Shown: one piece after another, positions 1 to 5,982 of the stretch
Numbering within the stretch: position 1 is the stretch's first letter
Layout: every line of letters starts with the position of its first letter
DNA from: Chloroflexota bacterium
GTDB taxonomy: Bacteria > Chloroflexota > UBA6077 > JACQUR01
Assembly: GCA_016210245.1 (NCBI GenBank)
Contig: JACQUR010000162.1
Coordinates: 1-14,137 of the forward strand
Reading direction: 5' to 3'
DNA length: 14,137 bases
Position numbers and translations under genes: made by a program
The notes under the pieces: generated by a model
The model's input: the letters and a program-made list of their open reading frames with translations, nothing else
What the model was told of the DNA's origin: nothing
The model's database searches: none

Positions 1-100
1 GAGACATACACCCTCCCCACCCAACGGTCCAGACCCTGACGCCATGCTGTGACCAGATTGTGACCCGCTCACACTCCAGTCCATCGGGCCGCGGCTTATA

Positions 101-730
101 TCAAAACATCAGTGAGGAGTGGCCGCGAGCTGCCTGCGCGGCCAGCGCCCGGGCCCGAGCCAGGTCGTCCGCAGTGTTGATGTTGAAGCAGGTCAGGAGC
201 TCGGGGTCGACCCGGCGCAGCGCCGCTTCCCCCACGGTACGAACGCGCACGCTGCCGAAGAAGGAGACCATGCGCTGCTCACCCCGCGCCAGGGCGGCGC
301 GGACGGCCCTCGCGCAGACAGCGCGGCGGTAGACGGCGCACATCGGCTCGTGTTGCCCGCCGACCTCGGGGATCACCACGTCGTAGCCGTTGGCCTGGGC
401 CAGCAGAGACTCGTAGACCGCGGGGGAGAGGAAGGGCATATCGCAGGCGGCGGTCACGCACAGCTCGGCCGCCGAGGCCTCCAGGCCCGCGAGCAGGGCC
501 GGGAGGACGCCGGCGTGCGGCTGGGGGTCGAAGATCAACCGCACCCCGGGCACGCTGGCCAGCACGTCGTCGTTGGTGACCAGGGTCAGGTCGCGCAGCG
601 GCAGGCAGCGCAGCGCGCGCAGCACTCGCTCCAGGGTGGTGCAGCCGCCGATGTCGAGCAGCGCCTTGTTGACCCCTCCCAGGCGCGTGCCCTTGCCGCC
701 GGCGAGGATGAGGCCACCGAGGTCAGGCAT
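101..730 (-). CDS. mobA: Molybdenum cofactor guanylyltransferase (MobA-like)
   Basis: Predicted to transfer GMP from GTP to molybdopterin cofactor, giving the guanine dinucleotide form used by DMSO-reductase-type enzymes in the cytoplasm. From the ATG at 730 the protein has 209 residues, normal for MobA. Visible motifs are the N-terminal nucleotide loop LAGGKGTRLGG (about residues 9-19) with a following Lys at 22, the metal-binding CDMPFL (about 96-101), GGQHEPMCAVY (about 124-134) and the C-terminal FNINTADDL. The frame stays open up to an ATG at 775, but the extra 15 residues come from repeat-like DNA, so 730 is preferred. It follows the MNT gene on the same strand after about 150 nt of repeats. 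No other molybdenum cofactor gene is in view. A related NTP-transferase such as a MocA-type cytidylyltransferase is the main alternative. Confidence 0.9.
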   Translation of the reverse strand: MPDLGGLILAGGKGTRLGGVNKALLDIGGCTTLERVLRALRCLPLRDLTLVTNDDVLASVPGVRLIFDPQPHAGVLPALLAGLEASAAELCVTAACDMPFLSPAVYESLLAQANGYDVVIPEVGGQHEPMCAVYRRAVCARAVRAALARGEQRMVSFFGSVRVRTVGEAALRRVDPELLTCFNINTADDLARARALAAQAARGHSSLMF

Positions 731-744
731 CAGGCACCAGGAGG

Positions 745-805
745 CAGTCGCCGGGGACGCAGGGTCCTTCGACAAGCTCAGGATGAGCGGCAGACGCGGG
801 GACGT
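745..805. repeat. Dispersed-repeat-like segment with a TTCGACAAGCTCAGGATGAG core
   Basis: The core CCTTCGACAAGCTCAGGATG sits at about 767-786. From memory, closely similar strings recur as intergenic repeats in many bacterial genomes. It is flanked by two copies of CGGGGACG (about 754-761 and 797-804). It lies just upstream of the preferred mobA start and would encode the spurious N-terminal extension if the ATG at 775 were used. Confidence 0.45.
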
Positions 806-884
806 GGAGAGGGAGGCAGGGAGACAGGGAGAGACGGAGAGAGGGGCTGCTCATTTGCTACTGCCTCCTGCCTCCTGCCTCCTA
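806..884. repeat. Period-7 repeat: purine arm facing TGCCTCC copies
   Basis: A G-rich arm (GAGGGAGGCAGGGAGACAGG and onward, about 807-845) faces a pyrimidine arm of three 7-nt CTGCCTC units (about 861-881). The arms are partly complementary, so the transcript could form an imperfect hairpin. The second arm runs directly into the MNT stop codon (TAG at 884-882 on the minus strand). It may act as a transcript end or processing element, but no U-tract is present. Confidence 0.6.
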
Positions 885-1211
885 GGGGTAGATCCAGACC
901 GTCTCCTGGCTCAGGGCCTGGCCAAAACGCCCTTCGGCGCACAGTGACCGCCACTCATCGAGCGTGTAGACCAGCAGGTCGACGGGCACAGGGAGGTCGG
1001 CCACATCCCATGCAGCGGCGCGCCGAGCAAAGGGCTGGTCGGAACGCTCGACCACGACGACCAGATCCAGGTCGCTGCCCACCCCCCAGTCGCCGCGCGC
1101 GTAGGAACCGAAGTAGCCGAGGCGTCGGACTTCCGGGCGCTGGCGCACGACCTCTTCCACCCAGCGGGCGATGGCCTGGCGGACAGTTGCCGCGTCAGGC
1201 CATCTGAGCAC
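882..1211 (-). CDS. Minimal nucleotidyltransferase (MNT) domain protein
   Basis: A 109-residue Pol-beta-superfamily nucleotidyltransferase when started at the GTG at 1211. The catalytic signature GSYARGDWGVGSDLDL spans residues 35-50, giving the G-S-x10-D-x-D motif (D47, D49), and a third acidic residue is D78 in VPVDLLVY, so the active site looks complete. MNT proteins paired with HEPN proteins act as antitoxins in known systems, by AMPylating the HEPN partner in HepT/MntA-type pairs. That role is inferred here from the pairing. The gene follows the HEPN frame with a 17-nt overlap. The start is uncertain: the frame is open upstream with ATG at 1238, GTG at 1232 and TTG at 1223. GTG 1211 gives the usual length for the family. 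No strong ribosome binding site decides it. Confidence 0.82.
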   Translation of the reverse strand: MLRWPDAATVRQAIARWVEEVVRQRPEVRRLGYFGSYARGDWGVGSDLDLVVVVERSDQPFARRAAAWDVADLPVPVDLLVYTLDEWRSLCAEGRFGQALSQETVWIYP

Positions 1212-1515
1212 GGGCGAACTCAACGATCTCACTGGCATACCTGACCGCCTCCTCGCTTTGCAGCCGGCCGTAATGCTCGAAGGGCGCCCCTTCAGGATGG
1301 CTGTTGGGGTAGCGCGTGGGGATGTAATAGCTGTCCAGGACACGCGCTCGCTCGACCAACTCCGGCGGGACCGGCACGGCGGATGGCAAGTCACGCAGGA
1401 GCCTGGCCACCACATGTCCCCAGGCCTCTTGCCCCAGGTGGAGGTGCAGAGCCTTCACAGCCTTCTCTGCCGCCTGGTGGGCAGCAAAGCAGGCCCACTC
1501 GTGGCGGCCGGGCAC
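1195..1515 (-). CDS. HEPN domain protein, intact C-terminal frame of a frameshifted gene
   Basis: This frame encodes GRHEWACFAAHQAAEKAVKA followed by GHVVARLL, DSYYIPTRYPNSHPEG and EEAVRYASEIVEFAR, the pattern of HEPN (PF05168-type) proteins that pair with minimal nucleotidyltransferases. Read from the GTG at 1515 it gives 106 residues and lacks the first helix. The missing helix is present immediately upstream in another frame (1516-1585), so the ancestral gene probably ran 1585-1195 and encoded about 129 residues. An R-x4-H string (RYPNSH, residues 68-73 of this frame) resembles the HEPN ribonuclease motif, but its alignment with the catalytic motif is unproven. The MNT gene overlaps its end. 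Whether the shortened form is made from GTG 1515, or the break is a sequencing error, cannot be told here. Confidence 0.75.
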   Translation of the reverse strand: MPGRHEWACFAAHQAAEKAVKALHLHLGQEAWGHVVARLLRDLPSAVPVPPELVERARVLDSYYIPTRYPNSHPEGAPFEHYGRLQSEEAVRYASEIVEFARAQMA

Positions 1516-1585
1516 GGCGGGAGTCTTCGGCCTGCTGCAGGTCTCTCAGGGCCTGGTTGAACCAGTCGCGGGCGCGCGTTGGCAC
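1516..1585 (-). pseudogene. Displaced N-terminal helix of the HEPN gene
   Basis: Starting at a GTG at 1585, this frame reads MPTRARDWFNQALRDLQQAE and then DSRRA, the first amphipathic helix expected for this HEPN family. It then runs out of frame relative to HEWACFAA. Removing one G from the GGG at 1510-1512 (one C on the coding strand) joins the two frames as DSRRAGRHEWACFAA, which matches the family pattern. A one-base insertion or a homopolymer sequencing error is the simplest explanation. Confidence 0.7.
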
Positions 1586-1633
1586 AGGACAGACTCCCAC
1601 CGGTAAGCAGCACGGCGCTGTCCTCAACCAAGT

Positions 1634-1706
1634 CCAAGGTCGAAAGTCCAAAGTCCCAAGTCCCCTGACGCCTCCTTGGACCCTTGGACTTTCGACTCTG
1701 GACCCA
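1634..1706. repeat. Inverted period-7 repeat (AAAGTCC family)
   Basis: The left arm GTCCAAGGTCGAAAGTCCAA with its continuation (about 1636-1665) faces a right arm CTTGGACCCTTGGACTTTCG with its continuation (about 1673-1703). The arms are largely complementary with a few mismatches, and each carries roughly 7-nt spaced copies of AAAGTCC or its complement. It lies between the polyprenyl sugar transferase stop and the HEPN start, in what would be the HEPN 5' leader. Confidence 0.7.
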
Positions 1707-1750
1707 GTCTCGGCATGCCGCGAAGACGACCCTGCGCTGCGTTCCCGAGC

Positions 1751-1759
1751 ATCATAGCA
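1751..1759 (-). promoter_or_regulatory. Possible extended -10 promoter for the HEPN/MNT genes
   Basis: On the minus strand, TGC is directly followed by TATGAT (TATGAT at 1756-1751), an extended -10 element. No good -35 hexamer is seen 16-18 nt upstream. Transcription from here would reach the HEPN GTG at 1585 after a leader of about 160 nt that contains the inverted repeat. Confidence 0.35.
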
Positions 1760-1839
1760 GACCGAGCAGGCGGACGGGAAAGCCGTCGACACGGCGGCAA
1801 ACGCGATATCGTCGGCCGGCGGCGTTGGCACCGCAGGAC

Positions 1840-3324
1840 TCAGAAGGCGCCGCCGCCGGAGATGACGGCGGGCAGGGTGCGGAGGAGGATGCGCAGGTCG
1901 AGGCCGAGGGACCAGTTCTCGATGTAGTAGATGTCCAGCACCACCATCTCGTCGAAGCTGAGCGCGCTGCGCCCGCTCACCTGCCACAGGCCAGTGAGGC
2001 CGGGGGACACGTCCAGCCGCTTCTTGTGCCAGCCTGCGTAGAAGGCGACCTCGTCAGGAGTCGGCGGTCGCGGCCCGACCAGGCTCATCTCGCCCTTGAG
2101 CACGTTCCAGAGCTGCGGCAGCTCGTCCAGACTGGTGCGGCGCAGGATGCGTCCAACCCGCGTGCGGCGCGGGTCGGCCGGCAGCTTGAAGGTGGGGCCG
2201 TCGGTGACGCTCAGCGGGCGGAGCAGCGCTTGCTCCCGCTCGGCTCCCTGGCGCATGGACCGGAACTTGTACATGGCGAACGGCTTGCCGCCCTTGCCCA
2301 CCCGCACCTGGCGATACAACACCCCGCCCGGCGAATCGAGCTCGATCAGCAGCGCGATCAGGAGCATGGGCAGGCTGGACAGCACCAGCCCCAGGACGCT
2401 GATCGAGACGTCCAGCCCGCGCTTGACCAGCAGGTTCCAGCCCCGGATGGAGGTGTCTTTCACGCCGATGAGCGGAATGCCGTACACGGTGTCGAGGTCG
2501 ACCTGGCCAAGCTGCATCTCGTACAGGTCCGGGACCAGACGGAAGGGCACGTTGCCACGTCGGCAGCGGTCGATGATGCGCAGCACCGCTTCGTGGGGCG
2601 CGGACGGGAGGGCGATGAAGACTTGGTCGATGGCGTGGCCGGCGACGACGCGATCGAGGTCGTCCACCTGGCCGAGGCAGCGGAAGCGGCCGAAGTTGCC
2701 GAGCCCGTGCTCGCCCAGGAAGCCCACCACCTGGTAGCCGAGGTGGAGATTGGCCGCCAACCCCTGCATGATCATACGCCCGAGGTTGTTGTCGCCCACC
2801 ACCAGCACGCGCTCGGTCCCAATGCCGCGCGCGTGCAGCCAGGCCCGCCCGACGCGCAGGAGCAGCCGGCTGAGGGTGATCGCCAGCGCCGACAGCAGCC
2901 AGGCGTAGATGAACGCCGCGCGCGACTCGGCGGGATAGCGGGCGAAGGTGGTGGCTGCGTAGAGCGTCATGGTGGCCAGTGCGGCAGAGAGCAGGACCGC
3001 GCCAAACTCGTCCAGGAGCGACTGGTTGCGCGGCAGGCGGTACATGGCGCGGAAGTGCAGGATGAGGATGAGCAGGCCAGCCAGAGCCACCGCCAGCGGC
3101 AGGTAGGCGTCGAAACCCACGTAGTTGAAAGGCTCGACATCACCGCCCAGTTCCAGGCTGTAGCGCGCGTACCAGGCCAGGTAGAAGGCCACGGCGACCG
3201 CCAGCGTATCCCCGGCCACCAGGGCAAGGTAGGTGAGCAAGCGGCGCAGGACCGGCGCCGAGGCGCGCCGTTCCACCTGCTGGAGCAGCGGGGGTGCTTC
3301 CTGGCTGGGGGCGGGTGAGTACAT
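1840..3324 (-). CDS. Polyprenyl-phosphate sugar-1-phosphate transferase (WbaP/WcaJ-type)
   Basis: Predicted to start exopolysaccharide repeat-unit synthesis by moving a sugar-1-phosphate from a UDP-sugar to undecaprenyl phosphate at the inner membrane. From the ATG at 3324 it has 494 residues. An N-terminal membrane region with about four helices (roughly residues 24-165) is followed by a Rossmann-like domain starting VLVVGDNNLGR (about 173) and a C-terminal PF02397 sugar transferase domain with KRGLDVSIS (about 301), KFRSM (about 353) and TSLDELPQLWNVLKGEMSLV (about 397-416). The Asp-Glu pair in that segment matches the catalytic dyad of the superfamily. The frame is open to 3408, but this would overlap the upstream glycosyltransferase, while 3324 leaves a 17-nt gap. 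The substrate sugar cannot be told from sequence. Confidence 0.93.
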   Translation of the reverse strand: MYSPAPSQEAPPLLQQVERRASAPVLRRLLTYLALVAGDTLAVAVAFYLAWYARYSLELGGDVEPFNYVGFDAYLPLAVALAGLLILILHFRAMYRLPRNQSLLDEFGAVLLSAALATMTLYAATTFARYPAESRAAFIYAWLLSALAITLSRLLLRVGRAWLHARGIGTERVLVVGDNNLGRMIMQGLAANLHLGYQVVGFLGEHGLGNFGRFRCLGQVDDLDRVVAGHAIDQVFIALPSAPHEAVLRIIDRCRRGNVPFRLVPDLYEMQLGQVDLDTVYGIPLIGVKDTSIRGWNLLVKRGLDVSISVLGLVLSSLPMLLIALLIELDSPGGVLYRQVRVGKGGKPFAMYKFRSMRQGAEREQALLRPLSVTDGPTFKLPADPRRTRVGRILRRTSLDELPQLWNVLKGEMSLVGPRPPTPDEVAFYAGWHKKRLDVSPGLTGLWQVSGRSALSFDEMVVLDIYYIENWSLGLDLRILLRTLPAVISGGGAF

Positions 3325-3341
3325 GGTCTGCACGCGGTTAT

Positions 3342-4490
3342 TTACGCGGGCGCACCGGCCAGCGCCTGGTCGTACACCTGGAGCGTCTGCACGGCCATAC
3401 TGCTCCACGAGAAGCGCCTGGCCTGATCGAGGCCCGCGCGGCGGAGTGTGTTGTGGAGATTCGCATCGCTCAGCACCTGGCCCATCGCCTCCGCCAGCGC
3501 GGCCGCGTCCAGCGGCGCCACCTGGAGGCCGGCCCGGCCGACAACTTCGGGCAACGAGGCCGCGTTGGACGAGACGACCGGCAGGCCACAGGCCATGGCC
3601 TCCAACACCGGCAGGCCAAACCCTTCGTACAGGCTTGGGTAGACGAACAGGTCGGCGGCATTATAGCACAGCGTCTGTTCGGCGGAAGGCACGAAGCCGA
3701 GGAACCGGACGTCGGACTCGATCCCGAGCGCCGACACGCGCTCGTAGAGGCCCTGGTACTGCCAGCCCGGCGCGCCGGCCAGCACCAGTGTGTGGGGGAT
3801 GGCCTTGCTGGAGCGCAGGCGGGCAAAGGCGCGCAGGAGCGTGAGGACGTTCTTCCTCGGCTCCAGCGTGCCAAGATAGAGCACGTAGCGCGCCGGCAGG
3901 CCGCGCTGAGCGCGGTAGGCCGCCACCTGGTCCGGATCGAGCGGACGGAAGCTCTCGTCCACGCCGCAGTAGGTGGTGGCCACGCGCTCGGGCGGCACGC
4001 CCAGCAGGCGGACCACGTCCTGGCGGGTGTGCTCCGAGATAGTGAGCACGCGGCTGGCGCGCCGGGCCGAGAGGCGAGTGAGCAGGCCCAGGTAGGCGCG
4101 GTTCGCGCGATTGAACACCTCCGGATAGCGGATGAAGCTGAGGTCGCACACCGTCAGCACGCTCGGGCCGCGCCAGAGCAGGGGCGAGACGTAGGCGGTG
4201 GAGTGGAGCAGGTCGACACCCGAGCGGCGCAGGAGGGCTGGTTGGGCGAGTTGTTCCCACAGGATGCGCCCGGCGGGGCGCCGCGACAGCCCGCCGGTGG
4301 CATAGAGCTGGAGCCGGCCGTTCTGCCAGCCCTCCAGCGCCGCCGGCAGATCCGGCACGAAGGCGGCCAGGCGGTGCGGGGTCTGAACCCGGGCGAGATT
4401 GGCCAGCAGGTGATAGATATAGCGGCTGATCCCGCCGCTGCGGTAGGTGGCGGCGAAGCTGAGCAACTGGGCGTTGATGGCGATGTACAC
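3342..4490 (-). CDS. GT4-family glycosyltransferase
   Basis: A 382-residue GT-B fold glycosyltransferase, full length for the family. The acceptor-side domain begins with YIAINAQLL and a glycine-rich GGISRY (residues 19-24). The donor domain contains GTLEPRKN (207-214), LAGAPGW (237-243), VRFLGFV (261-267) and the E-x7-E nucleotide-sugar site in EGFGLPVLE (289-297), followed by GLPVVSSNAASLPEVVG. It most resembles mannosyl- or rhamnosyl-type GT4 enzymes, but donor and acceptor are not determinable. It starts with GTG at 4490 and no clear ribosome binding site is seen. The downstream polyprenyl sugar transferase begins 17 nt after its stop, so the two are probably cotranscribed, one priming the lipid carrier and the other adding a sugar. 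Confidence 0.93.
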   Translation of the reverse strand: MYIAINAQLLSFAATYRSGGISRYIYHLLANLARVQTPHRLAAFVPDLPAALEGWQNGRLQLYATGGLSRRPAGRILWEQLAQPALLRRSGVDLLHSTAYVSPLLWRGPSVLTVCDLSFIRYPEVFNRANRAYLGLLTRLSARRASRVLTISEHTRQDVVRLLGVPPERVATTYCGVDESFRPLDPDQVAAYRAQRGLPARYVLYLGTLEPRKNVLTLLRAFARLRSSKAIPHTLVLAGAPGWQYQGLYERVSALGIESDVRFLGFVPSAEQTLCYNAADLFVYPSLYEGFGLPVLEAMACGLPVVSSNAASLPEVVGRAGLQVAPLDAAALAEAMGQVLSDANLHNTLRRAGLDQARRFSWSSMAVQTLQVYDQALAGAPA

Positions 4491-4540
4491 GAGCGTCCAG
4501 CCTGCCTGGTTTGAGCGCGAGGTAGTCTACCGCAGATGAG

Positions 4541-4562
4541 TGGCTGGTGGTCAGTGGTCACC
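4541..4562. repeat. Short period-7 repeat remnant (GTGGTCA copies)
   Basis: TGGTGGTCAGTGGTCA holds two copies of GTGGTCA spaced exactly 7 nt apart. It is short and degenerate but has the same period as the other repeats in the window. It sits in the divergent intergenic region between the glycosyltransferase and the plus-strand membrane protein. Confidence 0.35.
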
Positions 4563-4567
4563 CGCCG

Positions 4568-4596
4568 TTGACCCACGGCAGGCACGATGGTATAGT
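4568..4596 (+). promoter_or_regulatory. Sigma70-type promoter with extended -10
   Basis: TTGACC (4568-4573) and TATAGT (4591-4596) are separated by exactly 17 nt, and TGG directly precedes the -10 hexamer, making it an extended -10. Transcription would start near 4603. This places the true start codon of the following membrane protein downstream, at TTG 4633 or GTG 4648, and rules out the most upstream in-frame codon at 4540. Confidence 0.65.
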
Positions 4597-4632
4597 GGCG
4601 CACCCGGGGCCTCGTCATCGGGTGCTGTCCGG

Positions 4633-5583
4633 TTGTTCTCGCGACAGGTGGTGCTGTTGCACAGCGAGTTGTACAGCAAGCCGATTCGCTCTACGCAGTG
4701 GAAGGTGCGTCCGGGCGCGGGCGGCCGCATCGGGCTCGCGGCCACGGTGGCGTTGCTCCTGCTGGGTGGCCTGGGCTTCGTTGCCCTGCTCCGCACGGCC
4801 CCCTCGCTCGCCTCGCTGGGACTGCTGCTGCTCGGCCTGGGAGGGGTTGGCGGGGGGTTGCTGGCCGCGGGGCTGACCTACGGCTTCTACACCCTGCGCT
4901 ATCGACTGGATCGGGGTGCGCTGGCCATCTGCTGGCTCGGGCAGCAGGAGGTGATCCCGTACGCCGACATCGACGCCATCTACGCGGGCGGCCGGCTGGG
5001 CAGGACCTCCGGGCCAAAGCTGCTGAACGTAGCCGGGTACCGGGTGGGCGCGGGCTGGTCCAGAGGCGCCGGGCCGGTGCATTTCTACACCACGAGCGCT
5101 TCGGACGGCGAGGTGAGCGTCATCGAGGCGCGGCACGGAGTCTTCGCCCTGACCCCGGTCGACCCGGCGGCCTTCCGTCGCACGTTGATCGCACGCATCG
5201 AGGCCAGCGGGGGCGAACAGGTGGCCGCGGCGCGCCCGCGGCTGTGGGCACGGCTGCAGGTGCTGGGAGAAACCGCCGCCCTGAGCTCAGTCGGCCTCTC
5301 GCTGGCGTTGCTGGCGGTCGTGCTGGGGTTCATCCTGAACCAGTACGCCGGGGTGCCGAACCTGCTGCCGCTCCACTTCGACGGCGCGGGCCAGCCCGGC
5401 GTGCCTGGCCCCAGGGAGCAGCTCTTCTGGCTACCAGCCGTGGGCATGGCGCTGCTGCTCGCCAACACGGCCGTGGGTGGCTGGCTGGCCGAGTCGGAGC
5501 CCGTGCTGGCGCGCCTGGTGTGGCTCGCCTCGCCCATCGTGCAGGCGATGGTGTTCATCTCAGTGCTGCGCCTGCTGGCCTGA
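4633..5583 (+). CDS. Multi-pass membrane protein with PH-like and DUF1648-like regions
   Basis: About 316 residues from TTG 4633 (311 if GTG 4648 is used). No strong ribosome binding site decides between them. Two hydrophobic helices near the N-terminus (about residues 33-53 and 60-82) are followed by a soluble stretch beginning YRLDRGALAICWLGQQEVIP, which looks like a bacterial PH-type domain. Three more hydrophobic helices follow at the C-terminus. Between the third and fourth helices, LLPLHFDGAGQPGVPG resembles the short conserved motif of DUF1648 proteins (P-x-H-F-x-x-x-G). The function is unknown, and the membrane topology is inferred from hydrophobicity by eye. The frame remains open upstream to 4540, but that precedes the promoter. 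The next gene starts 37 nt after its stop and is probably cotranscribed. Confidence 0.8.
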   Translation: MFSRQVVLLHSELYSKPIRSTQWKVRPGAGGRIGLAATVALLLLGGLGFVALLRTAPSLASLGLLLLGLGGVGGGLLAAGLTYGFYTLRYRLDRGALAICWLGQQEVIPYADIDAIYAGGRLGRTSGPKLLNVAGYRVGAGWSRGAGPVHFYTTSASDGEVSVIEARHGVFALTPVDPAAFRRTLIARIEASGGEQVAAARPRLWARLQVLGETAALSSVGLSLALLAVVLGFILNQYAGVPNLLPLHFDGAGQPGVPGPREQLFWLPAVGMALLLANTAVGGWLAESEPVLARLVWLASPIVQAMVFISVLRLLA

Positions 5584-5620
5584 TTCCAGTTACCTGAACC
5601 GAACGGCCGGGGAGGCAGGC

Positions 5621-5926
5621 ATGGCAGACGGTGACCAGGAACAGGCGAGGCTGCAAACGCTGATTCGTTTTGCCAGCCAGCTCGAGGAGAGCAGCCCCTA
5701 CGTCACCGTCGACGACCTCGTGCAGCGGGCGGAGGAACGCCGTATCCTGCCCTTCGCAGCGCCAGAGATCGCCGCGCTCGTCCAGGTGGCGCTCGGCGAT
5801 GGCATCTTTTTCACCGACGCGCGCACGCTCTTCGATCGGGCGAGCGGCACCTTTCGAGACGTCACCCTGCTGCGCGTGAATCGCCGCCATCCGGAGGTTC
5901 AGAAGGCAGAAGGCAGAAGGCAGTAG
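5621..5926 (+). CDS. Small protein of unknown function
   Basis: A 101-residue protein with no family I recognise. It starts at ATG 5621, preceded by a good ribosome binding site (GGGGAGG ending 6 nt upstream), so the longer in-frame start at 5477 inside the previous gene is rejected. It is a charged, soluble sequence with predicted helices (LQTLIRFASQLEE, TVDDLVQRAEERR, APEIAALVQVAL), then a strand-like IFFTDARTLFDRASGTFRDVTLLRV. The layout could be a small winged-helix fold, but this is a guess. The last nine residues (VQKAEGRRQ) come from the period-7 repeat that follows, so the original C-terminus was probably overwritten or extended by that repeat. It lies downstream of the membrane protein and converges with the LCP gene. 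Confidence 0.72.
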   Translation: MADGDQEQARLQTLIRFASQLEESSPYVTVDDLVQRAEERRILPFAAPEIAALVQVALGDGIFFTDARTLFDRASGTFRDVTLLRVNRRHPEVQKAEGRRQ

Positions 5927-5980
5927 GCAGTAGGCAGTACAGCACCTTCTGCTTTCTGCTTTCTGCCTTCTGCCTTCTGG
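5899..5980. repeat. Inverted period-7 repeat (AGAAGGC family) between convergent genes
   Basis: The left arm has three AGAAGGC-type and then three AGTAGGC-type units (about 5900-5938). The right arm (about 5945-5979) has complementary CCTTCTG and CTTTCTG units. The arms could form a long hairpin on either strand. It spans the junction where the plus-strand unknown gene (stop at 5926) meets the minus-strand LCP gene (stop at 5983), so it may serve as a bidirectional transcript end. Confidence 0.8.
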
Positions 5981-5982
5981 AA

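Noticed and set aside
1..100. Gene or RNA before mobA
   Set aside because: No coding frame, clear hairpin or RNA gene signature seen in the first 100 bases.
119..1207. Long plus-strand open frame of 362 codons opposite mobA and the MNT gene
   Set aside because: Low-complexity Arg/Gly/Gln-rich translation typical of a high-GC shadow frame; the opposite strand holds clear family motifs.
1391..1987. Minus-strand frame of 198 codons overlapping the HEPN region and the end of the sugar transferase gene
   Set aside because: Only the part corresponding to 1516-1585 is meaningful (HEPN first helix); the rest is noncoding or out of frame.
1684..3318. Plus-strand open frame of 544 codons opposite the polyprenyl sugar transferase
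   Set aside because: His/Gln/Glu/Ala-rich shadow of the minus-strand gene, which has unmistakable PF02397 motifs.
4534..4560. Possible minus-strand promoter for the glycosyltransferase (TAGACT with CTGACC upstream)
   Set aside because: The spacing is 19 nt and both hexamers match poorly; not supportable by eye.
4540..4632. Upstream start for the plus-strand membrane protein
   Set aside because: It precedes the predicted promoter -10 and transcript start, and the encoded residues are low complexity.
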